NCBI RefSeq assembly: GCF_014127285.1
Contig: NZ_CP059901.1
Location: 1,302,001 to 1,366,000 of the forward strand
Length of the DNA: 64,000 nt
Source: Mumia sp. ZJ1417
GTDB lineage: Bacteria; Actinomycetota; Actinomycetes; Propionibacteriales; Nocardioidaceae
Reading direction: 5' to 3'
Shown piece by piece: positions 42,293-51,712 of this stretch (positions are counted from its first letter, which is position 1; every line of letters begins with the position of its first letter). Below the pieces are notes generated by a model. That model was not told the origin of the DNA. It did no database searches and worked only from the letters and a program-made list of their open reading frames with translations. The position numbers were made by a program, and so were the translations under genes.

Positions 42293-43930
42293 GTGTCGGC
42301 ATCAGACGGCGCATCGCCGACTCGTGCGCTCCCTCTGGCGCGCCCAGAAGTCCCCCAGGCGGGGCCGTACACGCTCCACACCCTGCTGGGTTCGGGCGGC
42401 TTCGGAGCGGTCTACGTCGCGAGCACCCAGGGCGGCCCGCGGGTCGCGGTGAAGGTGCTCACCTTCGAGGGACGCGGGGCACGCGAGCGCTTCGCGGAAG
42501 AGGCGCGGCTGCTCCATGAGCTCGGTGGGCGCGGGTTCCCCGCGTACGTCACGGGCGATCTCACCCCTGCCCGGCCGTGGTTCGCGATGGAGCTGCTCGA
42601 GGGCATCACGATCGACGAGGCTGTCCGCCATGCGGGGCCGATGGCGGTCCCTACGGTCGCCGCGGTCGCGCTCGACCTCGGGCGCTCGCTCCACCGGCTG
42701 CACGGCCTCGGCTTCGTGCACCGCGACATCAAGCCCGCCAACGCCGTCCTCGCGGGCCGCCGCGCGACCCTCATCGACGTGGGCATCGCTAAGGGGGAGC
42801 ACGGGCTCGATCTCACCACGACCGGCGAGATGATCGGCTCCGCCGCGTGGGCCGCTCCCGAGCGCCTGCTCGGTGATCGCGCCACGCCGGCAAGCGACGT
42901 GTACGGGCTCGGGCTGTTGGTCGCCTACGCCTCGGCGGGGCGACGTCCGTTCCCGAGCGGCGACGACGCCCGGACGGTCGCGGCGGTCGTCGACGGCCGA
43001 CTCGACCTCGCTGGGGTGCCCGATGCCTTGCGCGACCTGGTCGTGCGGATGACGGCGCGCGAGCCTGCCGACCGTCCGACCATGCCGCAGGCAGCAGCCT
43101 CGCTCGCCGACCTCGCGCGTGACGAGCCGAGGTCCGACCAGGCGCCGCGCAGCGAGGCGCCACGTCGACCTGCGCCTGCGCCCGTCCCCGCACCTGCACC
43201 GGTCCCCACCCCTGCGCCCGTTCCCACCCCGCCACCGGCCACCGCGGACACCACACCGACCAAGGCCGCACCCGCTCCTCGGCCGCAGCCCGTTCCCACA
43301 GGTGCCGAGGAGGCCCTCCAGCGGCTGGCGGGCAACTCGAGTCTCGCGGCTTCTCTGCGGGTGGCGCACGAGCGAGGCTACGACCGCGCGGCGGTCGCGA
43401 TCGTCGCGCGTGCCCAGCGGCGTTCCCACCGGCGCGCGGTGAAGGCGCTCGACCCGGCGCGCGTGAAGGCGACAGTGTGGCGCGCGCACGGCTGGTACGA
43501 CGACCAGCACGCGGCGCGACGTCGCTTCGTCGACACCGACGAGGGATGGGCCAAGGAGCGTGCGCTCATCCGGCGCGGCTGGTGGCTGGACAAGGCCGCC
43601 GGCTTCACGGCGATGCTCGGCATCCTGCTCGTGGTCGCCGCCGGTGCGAGCACGGACGGCTCCGGGGCGAGGGCTCCGTTCGCGTGGCTCGACTCGATCT
43701 TGCCGTTCGTCGCCGTGCGTGACGGGCGCGGCCTCGCCTGGGATCTCCTCCTGGTGCTGATCGCGGTGGGGGCACTGCTCTTCGCGGGCGTGAAGTGGTC
43801 GGGTGAGGCGCGGCTCGCGCGGGGCCAAGGGGCGCCGCAGAGCATCCGGATCGGCCCGTCGCTGCTCGCCGCGGCGTACGCCGTGGTCGCCGTCGCGATG
43901 GTGCTCACCGTCCTCGGCTTCTTGTCCTGA
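42293..43930 (+). CDS. Membrane Ser/Thr protein kinase
   Basis: A 545-residue protein. Residues about 23-275 are a Hanks-type kinase: LGSGGFGAVYVAS glycine loop, VAVKVL with Lys54, HRDIKPANAVL with catalytic Asp145, IDVGIAKG (Phe of DFG replaced by Val) and AAPERL. An Ala/Pro-rich linker (about 285-335) leads to a helical region and three C-terminal hydrophobic segments (about 438-460, 478-502, 520-545). No PASTA repeats occur, unlike PknB. The GTG start has ribosome-binding site GGAAGGGG. Substrates are unknown. It is convergent with the CstR gene, 12 bp apart. Confidence 0.9.
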   Translation: MSASDGASPTRALPLARPEVPQAGPYTLHTLLGSGGFGAVYVASTQGGPRVAVKVLTFEGRGARERFAEEARLLHELGGRGFPAYVTGDLTPARPWFAMELLEGITIDEAVRHAGPMAVPTVAAVALDLGRSLHRLHGLGFVHRDIKPANAVLAGRRATLIDVGIAKGEHGLDLTTTGEMIGSAAWAAPERLLGDRATPASDVYGLGLLVAYASAGRRPFPSGDDARTVAAVVDGRLDLAGVPDALRDLVVRMTAREPADRPTMPQAAASLADLARDEPRSDQAPRSEAPRRPAPAPVPAPAPVPTPAPVPTPPPATADTTPTKAAPAPRPQPVPTGAEEALQRLAGNSSLAASLRVAHERGYDRAAVAIVARAQRRSHRRAVKALDPARVKATVWRAHGWYDDQHAARRRFVDTDEGWAKERALIRRGWWLDKAAGFTAMLGILLVVAAGASTDGSGARAPFAWLDSILPFVAVRDGRGLAWDLLLVLIAVGALLFAGVKWSGEARLARGQGAPQSIRIGPSLLAAAYAVVAVAMVLTVLGFLS

Positions 43931-43942
43931 CCTCGCCCGGCG

Positions 43943-44441
<499 letters not shown>

Positions 44442-44445
<4 letters not shown>

Positions 44446-46097
44446 GCGCTGTGGAGCCGCGTTGCACGATCGTCGTCGGTGGCGTCGCCGCGGGGATGTC
44501 CGCCGCGACGCGCCTGCGCCGGAACGACGAGCACCGCCGCGTCGTGGTGCTCGAACGAGGTGCCCACGTGTCTTTCGCCAACTGTGGGCTTCCCTACCAC
44601 GTGGGTGGCGTGATCGAGAAGCGCGACGACCTGCTGCTCCAGACCCCCACGTCGCTGGCGGCACGCTTCGGTCTCGACGTGCGGACCCGGCACGAGGTCG
44701 TCACGATCGACCGCGATCGCCGCACGGTCGTCGTCCGCGCGTTCGACGAGGACCGCGAGTACGAGGAGTCGTACGACGAGCTCGTCCTCGCCACGGGGGC
44801 CCGTGCCGTACGGCCGCCGATCCCCGGTGCCGAGCGCGCCCACACGCTGCGCGACCTCGACGACATGGACGCGATCCTCGCCGTGCTCGATGGGTCGTCG
44901 GTGGCCGTGGCCCGCTCCGTGGTCGTCGTGGGTGCCGGGTTCATCGGGATCGAGCTCGCCGAGAACCTCACCCGTCGCGGGCTCGGCGTCGCCCTCGTCG
45001 AGCGCGAGGCCCAGGTGCTCCCGCCGCTCGACGTCGAGATGGCAGGACTTGTCGACGCGCGACTGCGGGCGCACGGGGTCGACGTGCGGACCAGCGCCGG
45101 CGTGGCCCGCATCGACGCCGACGAGGTTGTGCTCGACGACGGGACGCGGCTGGCGGCCGACCTCGTGGTGACCGCCGTCGGAGTGGTGCCCGAGTCCGGC
45201 CTGGCCGAGCGTGCCGGCCTCGCTGTCGGTGAGGGTGGGGGCGTCGAGGTGGACCCGCAGCAGCGGACCAGCGACCCCGCGATCTTCGCCGTCGGCGACG
45301 TCGCCGTGAAGCGCGATGCTCTGAACGGCCAGGCGACCCTCGTCCCGCTCGCGCAGACCGCCAACCGTCAGGGGCGCCTGGTCGCCGACGTCATCGCGGG
45401 ACGCGACGTCGTCGCGCCACCCGTGCTCGGGACCGCCGTCGTCGGTGCCTTTGGCATGACCGCGGCGACGGTCGGGTGGAGCGAGAAGCGCGTACGCGCA
45501 GCGGGGCGTCCAGTCCGCGTGATCCACACCCATCCGAGCGACCACGCCGGCTACTACCCGGGGGCGCGTGCGATCGCGCTCAAGCTCCTCGTCGATCCCC
45601 GTACGGACGCGATCCTCGGCGCGCAGGGCGTGGGGGAGGCGGGCGTCGACAAGCGCATCGACGTCATCGCGACGGCGATGCGCGGTGGTCTGCGTGCGAG
45701 TGACCTCGCCGACCTCGAGCTCGCGTACGCGCCGCAGTACGGATCCGCGAAGGACCCGGTCAACATGCTCGGCATGGTCGCCGACAACCTCGCGGCGGGC
45801 TTCACCGACACGGTGCAGTGGCACGAGGTCGACGAGGTGGCGCGCTCCGGCGCGACGGTCATCGACGTGCGGACGCCGGAGGAGTACGCGTCCGGGACGC
45901 TGCCCGATGCCGTCAACGTTCCCTTGGACGAGCTGCGTCACCGGCACCAGGAGCTGCCTGAGGGGCGTCTCGTCGTCACGTGCGCGGTTGGGCAGCGCGG
46001 GCACACCGCGACGCGGCTGTTGCGCCAGCTCGGGCGCGAGGACGTCGCCAACCTCGACGGCGGCTACCGGACGTGGAAGCAGGCGGTCGGCGTCTGA
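44442..46097 (+). CDS. CoA-disulfide reductase-rhodanese fusion
   Basis: A 551-residue flavoprotein. VVGGVAAGMSAATRLRR is the FAD Rossmann motif and FANCGLPYHVGG carries the single redox-active Cys48 typical of CoA-disulfide reductase/NADH oxidase enzymes. An NAD(P)H domain (VVVVGAGFIGIELAENL) and a dimerisation domain follow. The C-terminal rhodanese domain (about 450-551) ends with active Cys514 in VVTCAVGQRGHTATRL. This CoADR-RHD type reduces CoA persulfides and polysulfides. The GTG at 44442 overlaps the Cys-rich gene's stop; the longer upstream frame is a shadow of that gene. Regulation by the divergent CstR is expected. Confidence 0.92.
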
Positions 46098-46278
46098 GCG
46101 CATGGGCGGGCGATGTCGACCGGACGGGAGGGAGCACGCGCGCCAGCGCCGCCCCCGAGGTCCGTGAGATTCCGGACGGGCCTGGGACATCGCGTGGATC
46201 GACTCCGGATGGCGCTCTACAGATCCGGCCTCTCCGGTGCTGCACTTCACGCGTGAGCGCTGAGGTCGGCGGAGGTCC

Positions 46279-46779
46279 TCAGTCGTCCTCGGCGAGGGCA
46301 GCCCGGCAGTGTGGGTCCTCCTCGGTGGCGCGCGCGAGACGAGCGGCGAGAAGCTCAGCGGTCTGCGCGAGCACGTCGACACGGTCGGTGCCGAGCGTGT
46401 CGAGCACCAGGGTGCGCAGCGACTCCTCCCGTATGGCGCGGGCGCGGGCCGCGGCCTGGCGGCCCGCCTGCGTGATCACGACGTCGGCGCTGCGGCCGTC
46501 GGCGGCACAGGTCTCTCGGGCGAGCAGGCCCCGCTGCTCCATGCGGCGCGCCTGGTGGGACAACCGGCTCTTCTCCCACTCGAGCGCGAGTCGTAGGTCG
46601 CGTGAGCGCATCCGGCCGTCCGGCGCCTCGACGAGCGCCTCGAGAACGATGTAGTCCGCATCGGACAGTCCCGTCTCGCGGGTGATCTCGCGGGCGAGGT
46701 GGCGTACGAGACGCTCGTGCGTCGACGCGTACGCGCGCCAGGCGTCCAGGCTCGTCGAGGTCGTGCTCGTGGCGGTCAC
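46279..46779 (-). CDS. MarR-family transcriptional regulator
   Basis: A 166-residue winged-helix regulator with a GTG start: HERLVRHLAREITRETGLSDADYIVLEALVEAPDGRMRSRDLRLALEWEKSRLSHQARRMEQRGLLAR is the MarR DNA-binding region, followed by a dimerisation helix. A Cys in the linker after it (RETCAADGR) and another near the C-terminus (PHCRAAL) could respond to oxidants. It is divergent from the LLM/BBE fusion gene, and the two palindromes between them share one half-site. From 46098 to 46278, on its 3' side, I see no gene or strong hairpin. Confidence 0.92.
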   Translation of the reverse strand: MTATSTTSTSLDAWRAYASTHERLVRHLAREITRETGLSDADYIVLEALVEAPDGRMRSRDLRLALEWEKSRLSHQARRMEQRGLLARETCAADGRSADVVITQAGRQAAARARAIREESLRTLVLDTLGTDRVDVLAQTAELLAARLARATEEDPHCRAALAEDD

Positions 46780-46797
46780 GCGTCCAGCCTAGCCGTT

Positions 46798-46813
46798 GGT
46801 TGATGTATCATCC
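46798..46813. promoter_or_regulatory. MarR operator 1 overlapping -35
   Basis: GGTTGATGTATCATCC, a 7-2-7 inverted repeat with one mismatch, contains the -35 TTGATG (46800-46805). Its centre is 28 bp from that of operator 2. It also lies 19 bp before the MarR start, consistent with autorepression. Confidence 0.65.
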
Positions 46814-46822
46814 ACAGCCGAG

Positions 46823-46841
46823 TAAGGTTGATCCATCAACC
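46823..46841. promoter_or_regulatory. -10 and MarR operator 2 of the fusion gene promoter
   Basis: The -10 TAAGGT (46823-46828) lies 17 bp after the -35. It runs into GGTTGATCCATCAACC (46826-46841), a perfect 7-2-7 palindrome covering the transcription start. Two operators bracketing one promoter would give tight MarR repression. Confidence 0.7.
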
Positions 46842-46857
46842 TAGACGGAGGACCTTC

Positions 46858-49077
46858 ATGCCCGACTACGGCCACGACCTGAGATTCGGCACGTTCCTCA
46901 CGCCCCAGAACGCCGCGCCCGACCAGGTCGTCGCACTGGCGCAGCTCAGCGAGGAGCTCGGGTACGACCTCGTGACCTTCCAGGACCACCCGTACCAGCC
47001 CGCGTTCCTCGACACGTGGACGCTCCTCAGCTATGTCGCCGCGCGAACCACCCGCGTGCACCTGGCGCCGAACGTCCTCAACCTTCCGCTCCGCAACCCT
47101 GCGGTGATCGCCCGTTCCGTCGCGAGCCTCGACCTCTTGTCCGGCGGCAGGATCGACCTCGGTCTCGGCGCCGGAGCGTTCTGGGAGGCCATCGAGGCGA
47201 TGGGCGGTCCGAAGCTGACGCCCGGGCAGAGCGTGGCGGCGCTCGCCGAGGCGCTCGACGTGATCCGCGGGATCTGGGCCGTCGACCAGCGCGGCGGCCT
47301 GTTCGTCCCAGGTGAGTTCCACTCCGCGACCGGCGCCAAGCGTGGCCCGGCACCTGCTCACGACGTGCCGATCTGGCTCGGCGCCTACAAGCCGCGGATG
47401 CTGCGGCTGATCGGCGAGAAGGCCGACGGGTGGCTGCCGAGCCTGAGCTATCTGCAGCCTGGCGACCTCGCGCGAGGCAACGCGGTGATCGACGAGGCGG
47501 CCCTCGCCGCGGGACGCGAGCCCCGAGACGTCCGGCGGCTGCTCAACGTCCTCGGTGGGCAGGAGATCCGGCGCCCGGAGGAGTGGCTCGACCAGCTGCT
47601 CCCGCTGGCGCTCGAGGACGGCATCAGCACCTTCATCCTCGGCACCGACGACCCACGCAGGATGCAGGAGTTCGCTGAGGAGGTGATCCCCGCGCTGCGC
47701 GAGGAGGTCGCTGCCGAACGGGTGGACGCGCCGGGGACCGCCATGGGCGGGCGGAGTGCGCGCGCCCTGTCTCGCCGCGCTCCGGGGATCGACTACGACG
47801 CGATCCCGCCGTCGCTGGCTGCCGACGCGGTCGAGCCCGCCGACCCGACGTACGGGCGTGTGCGCCACAGCTACGTCCACCGGGGCAGTCCGGGGCTCGT
47901 GCTCCGGCCGGCCGACACCGCGCAGGTCGCCGAGGCTGTCGCGTACGCCCGGCGCCAGCAGGTGCCTTTCGTCGCCCGCAGCGGCGGCCACGGCATTGGC
48001 GGGTCGTCGACCAACGACGGCGGGATCGTGGTGGATCTCGGACGGCTGAAGACCGTGGAGGTTCTCGACCGCGCGCGCCGGATCGTCCGGCTCGGCGTCG
48101 GCCTGCGATGGCGCGAGGTCGCCCGAGAGCTCGCGCCGTATGGGCTCGCGATCAGCTCGGGCGACTCCGGCGACGTCGGTGTCGGCGGCCTCGCGACGTC
48201 CGGGGGCATCGGGCTGCTCGCGCGCTCGTACGGGCTCACCGTCGATCACGTCGTCAGCGCTGACGTCGTGCTCGCAGACGGCACGGTCGTCCGCGCCGAC
48301 GCCGACCACCACCCGGACCTGCTGTGGGCCGTGCGCGGCGGTGGCGAGTACGTCGGGGTCGTGACCAGTCTCGACATCGAGGCCATGGAGCTCTCCGACG
48401 TCGTGCTCGCGGTGATCGTGCATGAGGTGGACGACACGGCCGACTACCTCGCCCGGCTGGGCTCGCTGACCGAGTCGACGTCCCGCCTGCTCACCCCGTT
48501 CACGACCGTGTTCCCGGCCGGTGACAGCCAGACGTACGCGCGGATCATGCTGGTGTGGGCCGGCGACGACACCGAGACGGCAGTCGGATCGATCGAGCCG
48601 TTCCTCCACCTCGCGCCGGTCGTGCAGCAGCAGGCGCAGGTCGCGCCGTACAAGGGCATCATCGGCTCGACCGGCGACCCGACGGCGGGCCACGTGCAGC
48701 CGCCGACCCGGTCGGCGCTCGTGGCGCACCTCGACGACGGTGTCGTCCAAAAGGCGGGGCGGATGATGGACGACGGTCGCTTGCAGATGATGCAGGTGCG
48801 TGCCTTCCCCGGCGCGGCCGGTGACGTCACCGCCGAGGCGACCGCGTTCGCGCACCGCGACCGGGCGTACAGCGTGCTGGTGGTCGCCGCGGGCGACGAC
48901 TCCGTCGACGCGGAGTGGGACGGGGTCGTCGACGCGCTCTACGGCAACTTCGAAACCGTCCTCACACCCGAGACGACCGCGAAGACCTTCCCCCCGGCGA
49001 CGCTGGCACGCCTGCGCGAGGTCAAGGCGAACTACGACCCGGACGGTGTGCTCGGTCGCACATCGCTCGGTGATTGA
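46858..49077 (+). CDS. Fused LLM flavin monooxygenase and BBE-type FAD oxidase
   Basis: A 739-residue two-domain protein. Residues 1 to about 290 are a luciferase-like (LLM) F420/FMN domain (RFGTFLTPQNAAPDQVVALAQLSEELGYD, VAARTTRVHLAPNV, SGGRIDLGLGAG). Residues about 325-739 are an FAD-linked oxidase: FVARSGGHGIGGSSTNDGG with the His that carries FAD covalently, SGDSGDVGVGG where the second attachment Cys is Ser, and a C-terminal BBE end (NYDPDGVLG). Both enzymes use O2 or flavin on organic substrates, so the fusion may do two successive oxidations. The ATG at 46858 has ribosome-binding site GGAGGA. It is controlled by two MarR operators. Confidence 0.85.
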   Translation: MPDYGHDLRFGTFLTPQNAAPDQVVALAQLSEELGYDLVTFQDHPYQPAFLDTWTLLSYVAARTTRVHLAPNVLNLPLRNPAVIARSVASLDLLSGGRIDLGLGAGAFWEAIEAMGGPKLTPGQSVAALAEALDVIRGIWAVDQRGGLFVPGEFHSATGAKRGPAPAHDVPIWLGAYKPRMLRLIGEKADGWLPSLSYLQPGDLARGNAVIDEAALAAGREPRDVRRLLNVLGGQEIRRPEEWLDQLLPLALEDGISTFILGTDDPRRMQEFAEEVIPALREEVAAERVDAPGTAMGGRSARALSRRAPGIDYDAIPPSLAADAVEPADPTYGRVRHSYVHRGSPGLVLRPADTAQVAEAVAYARRQQVPFVARSGGHGIGGSSTNDGGIVVDLGRLKTVEVLDRARRIVRLGVGLRWREVARELAPYGLAISSGDSGDVGVGGLATSGGIGLLARSYGLTVDHVVSADVVLADGTVVRADADHHPDLLWAVRGGGEYVGVVTSLDIEAMELSDVVLAVIVHEVDDTADYLARLGSLTESTSRLLTPFTTVFPAGDSQTYARIMLVWAGDDTETAVGSIEPFLHLAPVVQQQAQVAPYKGIIGSTGDPTAGHVQPPTRSALVAHLDDGVVQKAGRMMDDGRLQMMQVRAFPGAAGDVTAEATAFAHRDRAYSVLVVAAGDDSVDAEWDGVVDALYGNFETVLTPETTAKTFPPATLARLREVKANYDPDGVLGRTSLGD

Positions 49078-49128
49078 GCGGGGGCGCCCTGGGCACCGTC
49101 CAGGTGAGTCGAAAGAAGGAGGAGCTCC

Positions 49129-49656
49129 ATGAGCAAGACGATGAAGAGCGACAAGCACCCTACGGTCGAGGCGCCCTACCGGGCTTCGAAGCAGATGGCC
49201 GACCACCTCCAGCAGATCCACGTCGAGCTGATCGATCTCCACCTGATCGGCAAGCAGGCGCACTGGAACGTCGTCGGCAAGAACTTCCGCGACCTCCATC
49301 TCCAGCTCGACGAGATCGTCGACGCAGCGCGGGGATTCAGCGACGACGTCGCCGAGCGGATGCGCGCCATCTCCATCACGCCGGACGGACGTGCCGCGAC
49401 GGTCGCCGAGCGCAGCAGCCTGCCGGACTACCCGTCCGACGAGGTCGACACGGCCGAGACCGTCGATCTCGTGACCAGTGCGCTGCACGCCGTGGCGGCG
49501 ACCGCACGGCGGATCCACGACGACGTCGACGAGGAGGACCCGACGACGGCGGACTTACTGCACGCGATCCTCGAGCGGGTCGAGCAGCTCGCCTGGATGG
49601 TCGGAGCGGAGAACCGCATCGCCAACCGCAGCATCCCGCGACCGATCCACGAGTAG
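49129..49656 (+). CDS. dps: Dps-type DNA-binding ferritin-like protein
   Basis: A 175-residue protein. The ferroxidase ligands typical of Dps are in place: His45 in KQAHWNVVG, His57 and Asp61 in DLHLQLDE, and Asp72 and Glu76 in SDDVAERM. A basic N-terminal tail (MSKTMKSDKHP) could bind DNA. Dps oxidises ferrous iron with hydrogen peroxide and protects DNA. Ribosome-binding site AAGGAGGAG. It starts 51 bp after the flavoprotein fusion on the same strand with no terminator visible, so the two may be cotranscribed. Confidence 0.93.
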   Translation: MSKTMKSDKHPTVEAPYRASKQMADHLQQIHVELIDLHLIGKQAHWNVVGKNFRDLHLQLDEIVDAARGFSDDVAERMRAISITPDGRAATVAERSSLPDYPSDEVDTAETVDLVTSALHAVAATARRIHDDVDEEDPTTADLLHAILERVEQLAWMVGAENRIANRSIPRPIHE

Positions 49657-49817
49657 CGCGGACGCTGCCGCGGTGAGCGACGTCCGCCACGGGTGGGCGC
49701 GCCTTTTCGGCGTGGCTCACTGATGGTCGACGTGGCTCACCACGGCCGTACGGAGGCGGTGGCCGACTCCGATGCCCAACCGGCGTTGCCCAGGCTGGCG
49801 TGGCAAACCCCGGGCGG

Positions 49818-49861
49818 GCGCGACGATGGCCGGTCCCGACGGGGACCGGCCATCGTCGTGC
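49818..49861. terminator. Bidirectional terminator between dps and the glycine-betaine transporter
   Basis: A 17-bp perfect stem (49821-49837 with 49842-49858) with a 4-nt loop, extended by a G-T pair and two more pairs, lies between two convergent genes. From 49657 to 49817 I see nothing else. Confidence 0.8.
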
Positions 49862-49868
49862 GCGAAGG

Positions 49869-50786
49869 TCAGCTCACGCCGGCCTTCTTCTTGAGGTCGT
49901 CGACGAACGTGGGGTTGTCCTCGAGCCACTGCTTCACCGCGTCCTCCTCAGCGACGTCGTCGCCGGAGTTGAACATGAGGTTCTCCAGCGAGAAGAGCTG
50001 CTCGTCGTTCAGTGTGAACGCGCCGATCATCTCCTCGACGTCGCCGAAGCGCTCACCGAAGTCCTTCGACCCGTAGGCGTGGATCTCCTCGGCCTCGCCG
50101 AGCGTGCCCTTGGGATCCTCGAGGTCACGCATGGGGAACTCGTCGTACGCCCAGTGCGGGCGCCACAGCGTCACGGCAATGTTGTCACCGGACTTCGTCG
50201 CGCTCTTCAGCTCGGCCAGCATCGCCGGGGTCGACGAGATGACGTAGTCCATCTTGTCCAGGCCGTACGTGGGCACGACCTCCTCCTGCGTGACCTTCGT
50301 GAGGCCGGCACCCGCCTCGATACCGACCAGGCGGTTGCCGTACTCGTCGGCCATGCCCGCCAGGTCCTCCAGCGACTTGGCCGGCGAGCTCTCGTTGACG
50401 GCGATCGTCAGCTTGGCGTTGTCGTACCAGGTGCCGAGATCGGTGATGTCGTCGCCGAACTTCTTCAGATACGAGGCGTGGGTGAGCGGGAGCCACGTGT
50501 CGAAGGTGACGTCGAAGTCCCCGCCGGCCAGGCCGGTGAAGACGACCCCGACGTCCGCGGTCTCGGTCTCGACCTCGTACCCCTCGTCCTCGAGGATCGC
50601 CTTCCACAGGTGGGAGACGGCGATGCCTTCGTCCCATCCGGAGGGGATGCCGATCGAGATCGACTTCTCGTCGTCGCCGCTGGCCGACTCAGAGCCTCCG
50701 CAGGCGGCGAGGCCGACGCTCAGGACGAGCGCGGACGCGGTGGCGGTGACGCCCCGCAGGAGTCGGGATGTGCGTACGCGTGACAT
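49869..50786 (-). CDS. Glycine betaine/proline-type ABC transporter substrate-binding lipoprotein
   Basis: A 305-residue secreted lipoprotein with lipobox LAAC (Cys29) and an OpuAC-like ligand domain (SISIGIPSGWDEGIAVSHLWKAILEDEGY, FDVTFDTWLPLTHASYLKKFG, VTLWRPHWAYDEF). The tryptophans and tyrosines of the aromatic cage for quaternary amines are plausible (GWDE, WLPLTH, WRPHW). It supplies osmoprotectants to the permease/ATPase genes upstream. The ATG has ribosome-binding site GGAAGGA. It is last in the operon ATPase-permease-binding protein, all on the minus strand. Confidence 0.9.
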   Translation of the reverse strand: MSRVRTSRLLRGVTATASALVLSVGLAACGGSESASGDDEKSISIGIPSGWDEGIAVSHLWKAILEDEGYEVETETADVGVVFTGLAGGDFDVTFDTWLPLTHASYLKKFGDDITDLGTWYDNAKLTIAVNESSPAKSLEDLAGMADEYGNRLVGIEAGAGLTKVTQEEVVPTYGLDKMDYVISSTPAMLAELKSATKSGDNIAVTLWRPHWAYDEFPMRDLEDPKGTLGEAEEIHAYGSKDFGERFGDVEEMIGAFTLNDEQLFSLENLMFNSGDDVAEEDAVKQWLEDNPTFVDDLKKKAGVS

Positions 50787-50842
50787 GTGTTCCTTCCTTC
50801 GGCTGCGCCGGTGGGCGCCGCCTGGGTTGGGGGTGTCGTCGC

Positions 50843-51712
50843 TCAGGAGCGGCTCGTGGCCAGCGCCTTGGCGACAGGGGTGCGGGCGGAAAGGCCCGCG
50901 GTGACGCGATCGAGGAAGATCGCGAGGATCACGACGGAGATGCCAGCTTCGAAGCCCATGCCGACCTCCACGCTGCTGAGGGCTGACACGACGTCGCGGC
51001 CGAGGCCCTCGGCGCCGACCATGCCCGAGATCACGACCATCGAGAGCGCGAGCATGATGACCTGGTTGACGCCGGCCATGATCGTCGGCATCGCCAGCGG
51101 GAGCTGGACCTGCCGCAGGATGCGGCCTGGGGTGGCACCGAACGCCTGTCCCGCCTCCACGACCTCGCCGTCGACCTGCCGGATGCCGAGCTCGGTGAAG
51201 CGGACGCCCGGCGCGAGGGCGAAGATCACCGTCGCGACGATGCCCGGGACGACGCCGGTGAGGAAGATGACGACCGTCGGGATGAGATAGACGAACGCCG
51301 GCATCGTCTGCATGAAGTCCAGCACCGGCTTGACCACGGCGGAGACCGTGTCGTTGCGCGCCGCCCAGATGCCGACCGGGACGGCGATCGCCAGGGCGAT
51401 GACGGAGGCGAGCAGCACGAGCGCGAGCGTCTTCATCGCGTTGTCCCACTGGTCGACGCTCGCGATGAGCGTGAAGCCGACAACGGCGACGAGGGCGAGC
51501 CGCCAGCCCTTCGCGACAAGGGCGACCAGCGCCAGCAGCACCGCGAGCACCCAGAACGGCGGGGCCAGGAGGAGCTCGCTGAGGCCGTCGTACGCCCCGG
51601 AAAGAACCTCCTTCACGAACCCGAAGAACGGGCGGAACGTGTCGGTCACCCAGTCGACACCGGTCTCGACCCATTCGCCGAGGGGCATGCGAGGGATGGG
51701 GCTGTCAGTCAT
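50843..51712 (-). CDS. Glycine betaine/proline-type ABC transporter permease
   Basis: A 289-residue ProW-like permease. It has six or more hydrophobic segments and the characteristic DFMQTMPAFVYLIPTVVIF stretch, then FTELGIRQVDGEVVEAGQAFGATPGRIL, the EAA loop contacting the ATPase. The start overlaps the 3' end of the ATPase gene. It imports compatible solutes such as glycine betaine or proline betaine; the exact one is unknown. Confidence 0.92.
   Translation of the reverse strand: MTDSPIPRMPLGEWVETGVDWVTDTFRPFFGFVKEVLSGAYDGLSELLLAPPFWVLAVLLALVALVAKGWRLALVAVVGFTLIASVDQWDNAMKTLALVLLASVIALAIAVPVGIWAARNDTVSAVVKPVLDFMQTMPAFVYLIPTVVIFLTGVVPGIVATVIFALAPGVRFTELGIRQVDGEVVEAGQAFGATPGRILRQVQLPLAMPTIMAGVNQVIMLALSMVVISGMVGAEGLGRDVVSALSSVEVGMGFEAGISVVILAIFLDRVTAGLSARTPVAKALATSRS

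Noticed and set aside
42293-43930. Treating the kinase as PknB
   Set aside because: No PASTA repeats and no cell-wall neighbours, three C-terminal helices instead of one, and a DVG in place of DFG.
46789-49518. A 909-codon open frame on the minus strand across the fusion gene and dps
   Set aside because: Although longer than the real gene, it reads as Arg/Asp/Val-rich shadow sequence with no domain, opposite two well-recognised proteins.
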